Assembly: GCA_025782575.1 (NCBI GenBank)
Contig: JALGYY010000008.1
Location: 1 to 64,000 of the forward strand
Direction of reading: 5' to 3'
Length of the DNA: 64,000 bases
Origin: a bacterium
Lineage (GTDB): Bacteria; Orphanbacterota; Orphanbacteria; Orphanbacterales; Orphanbacteraceae
The position numbers and the translations under genes are program-made. Of the stretch, positions 34,210-42,775 are shown one piece after another (position 1 is the first letter of the stretch; each line of letters opens with the position of its first letter). Under the pieces are notes generated by a model. It had not been told where the DNA came from. It saw only the letters and a program-made list of their open reading frames with translations, and ran no database searches.

Positions 34210-36501
34210 ATGACGGTCACCAACAAAACGCTGCGACGTCTTCGCGAGCACCTCCGATCGTATGAGGGGAGCACGGGCAAGATCTATCGGGGCCTGCTTG
34301 TTCTGCTGCATACCCGCGGCTCTATCACGATCGACGACATCTATCGCCAGGCGAAAGACACTCTCGTCGAGGAAATCGACCTGAACCGGGGGATCGGAAA
34401 GCGGTGGGACTCCGATGAACGGGACGCCGTCTTCTCCATGGTGGAGCACTACTCAGGCCGCTATCTCTCGCCCGAAGATGTAGACGCCGTCGTTCTCTCC
34501 GCCACCAAATCCCAGCGTGCGCAGACGATCGAAGATGTGTCGAGCATGCCGGGTGCCTCATTCGCCCTGCTTCACCAGAAAGTGGAGGAATTCTGCGCCT
34601 CCCGCGAGGGGATTCCGCAAAAGGATCTGCTTCCCGAGCCGACCAGCGTCCGTGTCCGTATGATCCGCAAGCTCATCAGCGACCAGCTCGAGTATATCGG
34701 CGTGGCGAGGCATTTCGTGTCTGTGTGCGACCTCCTGCCCATCATGAGGAATACGATCGGCCCCCGCGGCGGCCTCGGGAAGATCGGGGGCAAAGCAGCC
34801 GGCGTAATCCTCGCCGAAAAGATTATTGGCGAGCATCTCAAAACTCGAAAAGAGGAGCCGGCGTTCGAGATCGCCACACCCGAGACCTGGTTCCTCCGAT
34901 CCGATCTATTCGTCGACTTCGTGCAGCAGAATGATCTCATGGAATATTACGACATCAAGTACAAGCCGATCGAGGAGATCAAGAAAGCTTACCCGTTGAT
35001 TCGTGAGGTCTTCAAGAACGGTAATTTCTCAACCTACATCCAGCAGCAACTCCGAGAGCTGCTCGAGCAGATCGGAGAGCACCCGCTTATTGTTCGATCG
35101 TCGAGCCTTCTGGAGGACAACTTCGGGTCGGCTTTTTGCGGCAAGTATCAGTCCATTTATGTTGCCAATCAGGGACGGCTGGAAGACAGGCTGCAGGATC
35201 TGGTCGGCGCGATAGCGGAAGTGTACGCATCGACAATCAGCCCGGATCCTATCCTGTATCGCTCGGATCGTAACCTGATCGATTACGACGAGCAGATGGG
35301 GATCATGATCCAGAAGGTGGTCGGCAAGAAATACGGCAAGTACTTCCTCCCCTCCTGGGCGGGGGTTGCCTTTTCACGGAACGAGTGGAGGTGGACTCCG
35401 CGGATCAAGCGGGAGGACGGGTTGCTTCGGATCGTACTCGGGCTCGGTACGCGCGCGGTCGATCGAGTAGGCGGCGACTATCCACGGATGGTCCCTCTCG
35501 GCATGCCCGATCTTCGTCCCGAAGTCTCCGCTGACGATGTGGTCCGCTACTCCCAGAAGTTTGTCGATGTGGTCGACATGGAGCAGAATCATTTCCGGAC
35601 AATCCCCGCCCGCGAGATTCTCGGCGCGGATGAACCGCCCGATCTCTTCCGGATCATTTCGATCCGCGACCATGGAATGATCCAGTCGCCCGCCACCCGT
35701 CTGATCAACGCTCCCGCGACCAGCCTGGTTGTTACGTTTGACGGACTGCTGAACGGCCCGTTCCCCGCGCTTATGCGTGAGCTGCTTCAATCACTGGAGG
35801 ATGCTTACGGCTGGCCGGTGGACATGGAATTCGCCTACGACGGAGAAAAGCTCTACCTGCTTCAATGTCGCCCCCAGGGCCAGAGAGACGAATCAGTCGA
35901 AGTAAAAATCCCCGTGAACATACCGAACAAACGAAAGATCTTCAGCGCATCGAAATACGTCCAGACCGGGAAAGTGGAAAATATAGAGTACATCATCTAC
36001 ATCGACCCGCTCGACTACGACAAGCTGGAGACGCTGAACAGCAAAATCAGTATCGGGAAAGTGGTGGGCCAGCTCAATCATCGACTGAAAGGGAAGCGCT
36101 TCATTCTACTCGGGCCGGGCAGGTGGGGATCCAATGACATTAACCTGGGTGTCCGCGTTCAGTATGGCGACATCAATCACACGCTTGCCCTTATTGAAAT
36201 GGCGCGGAGCCAGGGGGCCTACACTCCCGATGTCTCGTTCGGCACGCACTTCTTCCAGGATCTGACCGAGGCAAGTATCTTCTATCTTCCACTCTACCCC
36301 GACGAAGAGAAGAACATCTTCAATGAGAAGTTCATGCGAGGGGCGCCGAACGTGCTTGCCGCCCTTCTTCCGGAAGCGGCACGGCAGGCCAATACGATTC
36401 ATGTGATTCACGTGCCGGGAAGCACCCGCGGCCTTTTTCTCCATCTCTACATGACTTCGGACAAGGACAAGGCACTGGCATTTCTGGGCAAGGAATTGTA
36501 G
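34210..36501 (+). CDS. PEP/pyruvate-binding domain protein lacking the phospho-His domain
   Basis: A 763-residue protein. Residues 1-150 are an unrecognised helical region. The ATP-grasp-like PEP/pyruvate-binding domain of PEP synthase/PPDK follows: LGKIGGKAAGVILAEKI near 196, PLIVRSSSLLEDNFGSAFCGKY near 297, an SAGVAFSRN-like block (WAGVAFSRNEWRW) and VDMEFAYDGEKLYLLQCRPQ near 540. The C-terminal 190 residues (FILLGPGRWGSND and so on) form a separate domain seen in such short proteins. The swivelling phospho-histidine domain and the TIM-barrel of PEP synthase are absent, so it cannot run the full reaction alone. It lies 45 bases after glutamate dehydrogenase and may be cotranscribed with it. 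Confidence 0.8.
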   Translation: MTVTNKTLRRLREHLRSYEGSTGKIYRGLLVLLHTRGSITIDDIYRQAKDTLVEEIDLNRGIGKRWDSDERDAVFSMVEHYSGRYLSPEDVDAVVLSATKSQRAQTIEDVSSMPGASFALLHQKVEEFCASREGIPQKDLLPEPTSVRVRMIRKLISDQLEYIGVARHFVSVCDLLPIMRNTIGPRGGLGKIGGKAAGVILAEKIIGEHLKTRKEEPAFEIATPETWFLRSDLFVDFVQQNDLMEYYDIKYKPIEEIKKAYPLIREVFKNGNFSTYIQQQLRELLEQIGEHPLIVRSSSLLEDNFGSAFCGKYQSIYVANQGRLEDRLQDLVGAIAEVYASTISPDPILYRSDRNLIDYDEQMGIMIQKVVGKKYGKYFLPSWAGVAFSRNEWRWTPRIKREDGLLRIVLGLGTRAVDRVGGDYPRMVPLGMPDLRPEVSADDVVRYSQKFVDVVDMEQNHFRTIPAREILGADEPPDLFRIISIRDHGMIQSPATRLINAPATSLVVTFDGLLNGPFPALMRELLQSLEDAYGWPVDMEFAYDGEKLYLLQCRPQGQRDESVEVKIPVNIPNKRKIFSASKYVQTGKVENIEYIIYIDPLDYDKLETLNSKISIGKVVGQLNHRLKGKRFILLGPGRWGSNDINLGVRVQYGDINHTLALIEMARSQGAYTPDVSFGTHFFQDLTEASIFYLPLYPDEEKNIFNEKFMRGAPNVLAALLPEAARQANTIHVIHVPGSTRGLFLHLYMTSDKDKALAFLGKEL

Positions 36502-36510
36502 AGCGGTTTC

Positions 36511-36660
36511 CTAATAATTCCCGTCAAATATCCGGTACACGTCGGACTCTGACCAGGTCTCATGGAGGGCGGCCCGCACACCGTCGAATCGGAACATATT
36601 CGCGATCTCTTTGTAGACCTTGATATAGCGCCCAGGTTCAAAAGCGGATCCGACCACAAC
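36511..36660 (-). pseudogene. displaced 3' end of PTS EIIA gene (direct repeat copy 1)
   Basis: Read on the minus strand, this encodes the last 49 residues of the EIIA-like protein at 41023-41526 (VVVGSAFEP..., ending IFDGNY and stop TAG). It differs from the intact copy at only two bases over 36521-36660 versus 41033-41172. In-frame stop TAG occurs just upstream, so it cannot be expressed as part of a gene. It lies 9 bases from the convergent PEP/pyruvate-binding gene, which suggests it is the original gene end. Confidence 0.85.
36521..36660. repeat. 140-base direct repeat, left copy
   Basis: It matches 41033-41172 at 138 of 140 positions, in the same orientation and 4512 bases apart. The two copies bracket three plus-strand genes. 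Confidence 0.93.
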
Positions 36661-37154
36661 AACCTAACGAGGTACGGCAAACGATGCCACAAGGAATCCT
36701 TCAGTTCCAGTTCGAATCGGAAAAGAGTGATCCGGGAACCGTTGCGGGAGCTGGAACTGCCGGGGCTGGGAGTGCCCGAGCCCCTTTCCCGGCGATGCCG
36801 TCCGGGTGGTGTACCACTCGAACCGTTTTTGAATCCGTGTGGCGGCAACTAGAGAATCGTTGCAGACTTTGCTCACGGCGCGTCGCCGGATCCTTGCTTT
36901 GGCAAACAGTCCGCCCGGGTTGAACTCAGCATCCATAGCCGGGAAGAGTGGGGCGTTGGCATGGGCGGTGTCGGTTGCGGAGCATTGTTTTTGATCAACT
37001 GATCACGACGGTGCGAGCCCCTGAAGGCCGTCGAGCCCGGCTGATGTTGCTCGCGGGAGCCCGGGCCTTGTCTGACCAGATAGCTCGACGTAATAACGGA
37101 GCGCAAAATTGATCGCCCGGCCGGTAAGCGACCACTACCGGCGGATTATGAGCC

Positions 37155-37184
37155 TTGACCACTTCCTTCAATTTTCGCTAAACT
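37155..37184 (+). promoter_or_regulatory. candidate promoter for the cassette
   Basis: TTGACC and TAAACT are spaced by 18 bases, 40 bases before the carbamoyltransferase ATG. It would drive all three overlapping cassette genes. Confidence 0.45.
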
Positions 37185-37224
37185 GCATGGGATTTCAACA
37201 CCATCAACCTATTGAGGTATCTCT

Positions 37225-38934
37225 ATGCTAGTGCTCGGCTTGCACGACGGAAAGGACGCGGGTGTCGCGCTGATCGACGGCACCGAAGTCCTGTTCGCCG
37301 CCAACGAGGAACGGTACTCGCGGCGAAAGCTTCACTTCGGGTTCCCGTTCCTGGCGCTCGAGAAGATGTTCCGGCACACAGGTGTCAGACCATCCGACAT
37401 CGCGGTAGTCACCGCCGGCTTCGAGGCGATGGTGGAGAACACGGAATCGGCGTACGATTACGCTGCGCAGCCGCGCCTCCACCAGAAGGTATTCTCCGTC
37501 CTCGCCCGCTCATTCGGACCTCTGATGAACAGCAAACTCGCCGCGTACGGCTCACTCCAGCTCATGAAACTCATGAGCCAGAACAAGGAGGAGCTCGAAC
37601 AGAACTTGAAGGAGCTTGGGATCACGGGGTCGGTCCACTACATGAATCACCACATGTCCCACGCGGCATCCGCGTACTATGCTTGCGGCAAAGATCCGGC
37701 GCTGATCATTTCCTCGGACGGTGGAGGGGACGGAATCTCGGGGGGAATCTACATCGGCCGGAACGGCAATCTCACCAATGAGACGACCTTCTCCAAGCTG
37801 AACTCGGCGGGGATTTTCTGGGAGATCATCACACAAATCTGTGGCTTCAATCCGGAGCGGCACGGCGGCAAGATCACTGGGCTGGCCGCGTACTCGTCCG
37901 GTGACCAGGCGTACGCGATCCTCTCCGAGTTGTTCGCATACAACGAGAAGACGGGCGGACTCCTGAACAAGGGGCAGCGGGCGTTCCAGGACGCGTACCA
38001 ACTCGTCCGAAAGAAGGTAAAACACCTCGACATCCAGGAGCTTTCGGCGGGGGCGCAACGAATCCTCGACGAAGTGTTCGTCAGCACAGTGCGCGAAGCG
38101 GTCGCGCGCCACGATCTCCACGACATCGCACTCGTCGGCGGGACGTTCGCGAACGTACGCACCAACCTGCGCATCCGCGAGATCGAGGGGGTGGACAGCG
38201 TTTTCGTCTTCCCGCACATGGGGGATGGCGGGATCACGATCGGAAGCGCCTGGCTCTACCACGGTGACCAGGGCGGCGGGCTCCCGGTTCGAAAACTGCC
38301 CGATGTCTACTGGGGCGACGAGTTCACGGATGCGCAGATCCAGGCAGAGCTCGAGGTCTCGAAGGGGATCCGCTGGGAGAAGCTCGAGAACCCAGCAGAC
38401 GCGATCGGCGAAGCGCTCGCAGAGAAGAAAGTCGTGGGGCTCTTCCAGGGGCGGATGGAATTCGGGCCGCGCGCGCTCGGGCACCGCAGTATCCTCGCCG
38501 AACCGAACGACGCAGAAATGATGGACTGGCTCAATAAGCGGCTCGGCCGCACCGAGTTCATGCCGTTCGCCCCGATCATCATGGAGGAACATGCCGCCGA
38601 GTACTTCGACGATTTCGAGGGCGTTTCCTACCCGTGCCAGTTCATGACGATCTGCACGCACTGCACGCCGCTATGCAAGGAGAAGGCGGCCGGCGTGGTC
38701 CACATCGATGGAACCGCGCGTCCGCAGACCGTCTCGAAGTCGGTCGACCCATACCTCCATGCCGCGCTCGCAGCGCATAGGGAGAAAACGGGACTGCCGC
38801 TAGCGATCAACACCAGCTTCAATAAGCACGAGGAACCGATTGTGGGGAGCCCTACGGATACGGTCTCCGAGCTTCTCCGAGGCGCTGTAGACGTCGTGTT
38901 CCTTGAGTCGTATCGGGTCACCGCGAGAGGGTGA
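37225..38934 (+). CDS. carbamoyltransferase (NodU/TobZ family)
   Basis: A 569-residue enzyme that moves a carbamoyl group from carbamoyl phosphate, through carbamoyl-AMP, onto a hydroxyl of a sugar or antibiotic. The N-terminal Kae1-like half has LGLHDGKDAGVALIDG, NHHMSHAASAYY (metal-binding His cluster), LIISSDGGGDG and NPERHGGKITGLAAY. The C-terminal YrdC-like half has GLFQGRMEFGPRALGHRSIL, a family hallmark. Length and both halves are complete. GAGG lies just before the ATG. Its stop overlaps the next frame's GTG. In this cassette it probably decorates a surface glycan or glycolipid. It could serve a small molecule instead. Confidence 0.92.
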   Translation: MLVLGLHDGKDAGVALIDGTEVLFAANEERYSRRKLHFGFPFLALEKMFRHTGVRPSDIAVVTAGFEAMVENTESAYDYAAQPRLHQKVFSVLARSFGPLMNSKLAAYGSLQLMKLMSQNKEELEQNLKELGITGSVHYMNHHMSHAASAYYACGKDPALIISSDGGGDGISGGIYIGRNGNLTNETTFSKLNSAGIFWEIITQICGFNPERHGGKITGLAAYSSGDQAYAILSELFAYNEKTGGLLNKGQRAFQDAYQLVRKKVKHLDIQELSAGAQRILDEVFVSTVREAVARHDLHDIALVGGTFANVRTNLRIREIEGVDSVFVFPHMGDGGITIGSAWLYHGDQGGGLPVRKLPDVYWGDEFTDAQIQAELEVSKGIRWEKLENPADAIGEALAEKKVVGLFQGRMEFGPRALGHRSILAEPNDAEMMDWLNKRLGRTEFMPFAPIIMEEHAAEYFDDFEGVSYPCQFMTICTHCTPLCKEKAAGVVHIDGTARPQTVSKSVDPYLHAALAAHREKTGLPLAINTSFNKHEEPIVGSPTDTVSELLRGAVDVVFLESYRVTARG

Positions 38935-38939
38935 TTGGC

Positions 38940-40244
38940 ATGTCGAGACTTCTCGACCATTGGAAGCTTCCACAGCCGCTCGAGAAGAGTTACCGGCCGT
39001 GGCAGGGGGGCTCGCTTCCGCCGGACGCCGTTCCTCAACTGAGCCGGTTCTGCGGCAGGACGATCTGGATTCATCCTTCGGACACCGCGGATCCCGGGTC
39101 GCCGTTCACCACCGACGACGAAAAAACCCCCTTCCGGCCCGACGTGTCAATCGAGAGCGTTCAGCTCGAACGCTACACGGGCGCAGTCGCCGCCGAAGGC
39201 GCCAAGACCCGCCTCCTCAAGACCGCCTACTACTTGCTCAAGCCGCTCATGCCCCGATCTGCCCAGCTCGCCGCCCAGCGCATGAACGCCAACTCCCGGA
39301 TGCGGAAATCGGTCTACCCCGCGTGGCCGGGCGACGATTCGGTCGACCATCTCCTCCAAGCCGCGCTCGGGTGCCTCCTGGATGCCGCCGGCCTCGAGCG
39401 TACGCCCTTCATCGGTTTCTGGCCGAAGGGATATCGATGGGCCGCATGCTTCACACACGATGTGGAGATGACCGCCGGGCTTCGCGCGATGGACCGAATG
39501 GCGGGCATTGAGGAGGAGTACGGGATTCGGTCGACGTGGTACATCGTGCCCGAACGCTACCCGGTCAAGTCATCCGATTTCGCCTCGCTCCGGGATCGTG
39601 GCCACGAGATCGGTGTCCATGGTCTCAATCACGACGGGAAGCTCTTCGCGAGCGAGGCGGAGTTCATGCGCCGTGTTCCGCTCATCAACCGATACATCCG
39701 TGAGTGGGAGGCAGTCGGATTCCGCTCGCCGGCGCTCTACCGAAACGCCGACTGGATCACCCGGCTTGAGATCCGCTACGACACATCCTACATGGACACG
39801 GCGATCCTCGAGCCGCAATACGGCGGTGTCGGCATGGTCCTTCCGTACTACCTGGACGACCGCGTCCTGGAATTGCCGATCACAATGCCGATGGACCACC
39901 ATCTGATCAACCTGCTCCGAAAGGACACCGTCCAGGGAATGTCGGAGAAGTTCCGGTGGGTCGTGGAGCGGGGGGGGCTCGCGAACTTCCTATTCCATCC
40001 CGATTACAACCTTGAACAGGAGCGGATGGACGATTATCGCAAGGTCGTGGATGAGGTCACGGGGACGGAGGGAGGATGGGTTGCGACTGCCGCGGAAATC
40101 GCCGACTGGTGGGACCGCAGGCACCGATCGCACCTCCGGGAGGAGACGGGAACGATCCGCGTGGACGGTCCGGCGGCAGATGACGCCGAGGTTTGGACAG
40201 CGGTGCGCGATGGCACCGGCCTTCGGATCGAGCGTGGACAATAG
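38940..40244 (+). CDS. polysaccharide deacetylase-fold protein
   Basis: A 434-residue protein. The C-terminal 260 residues show the NodB-type CE4 fold: WAACFTHDVEMT (the catalytic Asp-Asp motif reads HD-V here), RSTWYIVPER, LRDRGHEIGVHGLNHDG (HxxxH-like metal site) and VGFRSPALYRN. The catalytic motif is THDVE rather than TFDDG, a variant common in large deacetylase-like proteins from glycan clusters. The N-terminal 160 residues are unrecognised. ATG at 38940 follows GAGAGGG. An alternative GTG at 38931 overlaps the carbamoyltransferase stop. It is the middle gene of the cassette and ends 13 bases before the methyltransferase. Confidence 0.78.
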   Translation: MSRLLDHWKLPQPLEKSYRPWQGGSLPPDAVPQLSRFCGRTIWIHPSDTADPGSPFTTDDEKTPFRPDVSIESVQLERYTGAVAAEGAKTRLLKTAYYLLKPLMPRSAQLAAQRMNANSRMRKSVYPAWPGDDSVDHLLQAALGCLLDAAGLERTPFIGFWPKGYRWAACFTHDVEMTAGLRAMDRMAGIEEEYGIRSTWYIVPERYPVKSSDFASLRDRGHEIGVHGLNHDGKLFASEAEFMRRVPLINRYIREWEAVGFRSPALYRNADWITRLEIRYDTSYMDTAILEPQYGGVGMVLPYYLDDRVLELPITMPMDHHLINLLRKDTVQGMSEKFRWVVERGGLANFLFHPDYNLEQERMDDYRKVVDEVTGTEGGWVATAAEIADWWDRRHRSHLREETGTIRVDGPAADDAEVWTAVRDGTGLRIERGQ

Positions 40245-40257
40245 CCAGGAGAGTCCG

Positions 40258-41007
40258 ATGCCTCTTTTTCCATTGGCGGACCCGAAGGACGACGGGAGCG
40301 CGGAGGAAGAACGGATCGTCCGAGCTGTCGCCGACTTCTACGAGGAGCTGATCTTCCCTTCACAGGGAAGCCACACCGCCTATCATCGCCTGCTCGATCC
40401 CTCCCCGGGCGAGAGGATCGGTGACTTCGGCTGCGGCCAGTCCCTGCTCCACACATCGCTCCGCGACCACCGGCCGCCCCCCATCTTCTTTGACATCTCG
40501 CGAAACGTTCTGTCGAGGATCACCTCCGGACACCGGGTGCGCGGGGACATCCGCCGTCTGCCGTTCCGGCCCGGATCGTTCGACCGGATCCTGTGTGTGG
40601 GCGTGATTCACCACCTGCCGCAACCGCACCGGATCCTCGACCAGATCGCAGGCGTCCTCCGTCCGGGAGGGGAGTTGCTCCTCGGCGTCTACAGTCCCGG
40701 AACGCTTCCCACGAAGCTGCGGGGCCTCCATGATGCGTGGGAGTTCCCACCCTGGCGCCGAGCGGTCTCCTTCCTCACCGGCGCGATGATCCAGGCCCGC
40801 TCTGCCATGGGAGGGAAGATCCTCCCGAGACAGGAGGTCTGCACACGCATCAAGGATTTCCTCGAAGTGCCCTATGTCCAGGTGAACTCCGCCGACTTCT
40901 ACGCCGCCCGCTCCGGTTTCCGCCTGTTGCGCCTACAGCGCATCTCCACAATGAACGTGCTTCATCTCGAACGGACCGATCAAGGCGGAAAACAAGATGG
41001 CCCATAG
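40258..41007 (+). CDS. class I SAM-dependent methyltransferase
   Basis: A 249-residue protein with the SAM-binding fold: RIGDFGCGQSLL (glycine motif I), PIFFDISRNVL (motif II acidic strand reads FFD), GDIRRLPFRPGSFDRILCVGVIHHL (post-motif loop) and LRPGGELLLGVYSPG (motif III). It is similar to small-molecule or sugar methyltransferases with a variable C-terminus. CAGGAGAG precedes the ATG at 40258. The preceding stop is 13 bases upstream, and it closes the three-gene cassette. The acceptor is unknown. The right direct repeat starts 25 bases after its stop. Confidence 0.85.
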   Translation: MPLFPLADPKDDGSAEEERIVRAVADFYEELIFPSQGSHTAYHRLLDPSPGERIGDFGCGQSLLHTSLRDHRPPPIFFDISRNVLSRITSGHRVRGDIRRLPFRPGSFDRILCVGVIHHLPQPHRILDQIAGVLRPGGELLLGVYSPGTLPTKLRGLHDAWEFPPWRRAVSFLTGAMIQARSAMGGKILPRQEVCTRIKDFLEVPYVQVNSADFYAARSGFRLLRLQRISTMNVLHLERTDQGGKQDGP

Positions 41008-41022
41008 AGGATAGTGTCCGGG

Positions 41023-41526
41023 TTAGAAATTACCGTCAAATATCCGGTACACGTCGGACTCTGACCAGGTCTCATGGAGGGCGGCCCGCACACCGTCGAA
41101 TCGGAACATATTCGCGATCTCTTTGTAGACCTTGATATAGCGTTCAGGTTCAAAAGCGGATCCGACCACAACGATAAAAAAGTGAACCCGTTCGCCGTCC
41201 GGGGCGTCGAACTCGTATCCCTCGATCGACCGGCAGAATCCGAGCATACAGTCGCGCACCTTCTTCGAACGGATATGGGGGACGGCGATCCCGTGTCCGA
41301 TCGCCGTACTCGCTTTCTTTTCCCGATTCCAGAGATCGTTGAATAGGCGATTCTGATTATCCACGCGACCGGTGGCATAGAGGAGCTCGGTGATCTCGGT
41401 GATCACGCTCTTCTTCACGCGCGCTATGTATCCGTCTTTGTCGTAGTCATCTTCCTCGGGCGGATCGATACGAGTCTGCATGTCGAGGCAGATAAATCCG
41501 TTTCGCAGGTAGTTGGACATTCGCAT
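41023..41526 (-). CDS. PTS EIIA (fructose/PtsN-type) domain protein
   Basis: A 167-residue protein with an EIIA-2 domain. STAIGHGIAVPHIRSKKVRD holds the phosphorylatable His in the PHxR motif, and DGERVHFFIVVVG is the following strand. It probably has a regulatory role like PtsN, since no sugar permease genes are near. The start is uncertain: ATG at 41526 and 41520 are the likely ones, although the frame is open to 41661. The last 46 codons lie in the right copy of the 140-base direct repeat, so the current gene end was probably delivered or rebuilt when the cassette inserted. Confidence 0.82.
   Translation of the reverse strand: MRMSNYLRNGFICLDMQTRIDPPEEDDYDKDGYIARVKKSVITEITELLYATGRVDNQNRLFNDLWNREKKASTAIGHGIAVPHIRSKKVRDCMLGFCRSIEGYEFDAPDGERVHFFIVVVGSAFEPERYIKVYKEIANMFRFDGVRAALHETWSESDVYRIFDGNF
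41033..41172. repeat. 140-base direct repeat, right copy
   Basis: Same sequence as 36521-36660 with two mismatches (41143-41144 read TT where the left copy has CC). It is the functional 3' end of the EIIA gene. Confidence 0.93.
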
Positions 41527-41653
41527 AACCTGTGATGGTAGCGGACCACCCTCGCTATGCACAAGAGCGAGAAATCCCCCGCTCCCTTCATTCCGGATTC
41601 GGCATCCACCCCTCCCTGTGGCATTATGTGACTGGTAGGAGGTGTCGGATCGC

Positions 41654-42769
41654 ATGAACATCCTGTTCCTGGGAAACTCGTTTGGTGTCGGGGGCTACGA
41701 GCAACTGATGCTCGAAGTGTTTCGCGGCATGAGCGCAAACGGAATCCAGGTCGACGCCTGCTTCCTGAAGGACGGGGGAAAGCTCGCGCCCGAACTGGAA
41801 AAGTGCGGAGTTCCCGTAAAGAGCGGTTTCCTGCGGGGCAAATATGATGTGGCCGCGCCGGGGCGAATCGTCCGGGAGTACCGGGGGAAGCGGTTTGACG
41901 CTCTCTTCGTCGAAACCGGACGGAATGCGCTCCTCGCCGGGGAATACATTGCCGGCCGGCTCCGGATCGGACGGCGCATCACATCCGTCCATTCCACCGG
42001 GAAGTGGGGGGGCGGCAAACTCTTCAGGCGGAGCCAGCTCTTTTTGCTCCGCCGGCTGGATGGCATCATCGCCTGTGCGGAAACGCAGCGCCGCTACCTC
42101 GTTCGGGACGAAGGCCTCCCTGAGCCACTTCTGAAGACGATCTTCAACGGCGTGGATCACCGGAAATTCAAGCCCCGTCCCAAAGTCGATCTCCCCCCGT
42201 TTCCCGAAGGGGGGGCGTCCGCCCGGCGTATCGCCATTGTCGCCTCGCTCACACCGGAGAAAGGACACGAAGTCTTCATCGAGGCGGCCGGTATCACTCG
42301 AAAGCGATTCCCCGATTCCCGTTACTTCATCATCGGTGACGGACCGGAGAGAGAAAGATTAAAGGAGAGAATCGGAGCAGCGGGGCTGCGGGAAAGCGTC
42401 GTACTGCTCGGCATCCGAAGGGATCTGCCGGAGCTCCTGCCGCATTTCGACCTTCTAGCGCTCTCGTCTCACCCCTTTCGGGAGACTCTGCCCATTTCGA
42501 CGATGGAGGGGATGGCCTGCGGTCTCCCCACGGTAAACACCGACGTCGGGAGTGCCCGCGACCTCGTGCTCGACGGCGAGACCGGTTATCTCGTTCCGCC
42601 CGGCAATCCGGTTGCGCTATCAGAGGCGTTTTCCCGCATTCTCGGTGATTCCGAACATGCCGCTTCCCTCGGTCGCGCGGCAAGGTCGCGGATCGAAGAT
42701 CTGTTCACTCTCGATCGGTCTGTCGCCGATTACACGGACTACTTCCGGCGACAGACCAGTAAAGAGTAG
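41654..42769 (+). CDS. glycosyltransferase, GT4-like
   Basis: A 371-residue GT-B glycosyltransferase. NILFLGNSFGVGGYEQLMLEV is the acceptor-side start, IAIVASLTPEKGHEVFIEA opens the nucleotide-sugar domain, IIGDGPERERLKERI follows and STMEGMACGLPTVNTDVG is the conserved E-x7-E-type region. It adds a sugar to a lipid-linked or protein-linked glycan at the inner membrane face. ATG at 41654 is preceded by TAGGAGG. It diverges from the EIIA gene and lies 6 bases ahead of a second glycosyltransferase. Confidence 0.9.
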   Translation: MNILFLGNSFGVGGYEQLMLEVFRGMSANGIQVDACFLKDGGKLAPELEKCGVPVKSGFLRGKYDVAAPGRIVREYRGKRFDALFVETGRNALLAGEYIAGRLRIGRRITSVHSTGKWGGGKLFRRSQLFLLRRLDGIIACAETQRRYLVRDEGLPEPLLKTIFNGVDHRKFKPRPKVDLPPFPEGGASARRIAIVASLTPEKGHEVFIEAAGITRKRFPDSRYFIIGDGPERERLKERIGAAGLRESVVLLGIRRDLPELLPHFDLLALSSHPFRETLPISTMEGMACGLPTVNTDVGSARDLVLDGETGYLVPPGNPVALSEAFSRILGDSEHAASLGRAARSRIEDLFTLDRSVADYTDYFRRQTSKE

Positions 42770-42775
42770 AGGCTC

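Larger units (their letters stand above)
36502..37224. other. gene-free left flank of inserted cassette
   Basis: Apart from the duplicated PTS-IIA gene end (36511-36660), these 723 bases hold no recognisable gene. The segment 36661-37150 has several short open frames but none with a familiar domain, and may be decayed element DNA. A promoter-like pair precedes the carbamoyltransferase. Confidence 0.5.

Noticed and set aside
37552-38661. Long open frame on the minus strand inside the carbamoyltransferase gene
   Set aside because: It is the antisense shadow of a well-conserved gene with the expected domains, and its own translation shows no family motif.
41012-41019. TAGTGTCC shared with the IS630 end at bases 105-112 (reverse strand)
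   Set aside because: Eight bases is short enough to be chance, and no second end or transposase is found with the cassette. Kept only as a note in the cassette finding.
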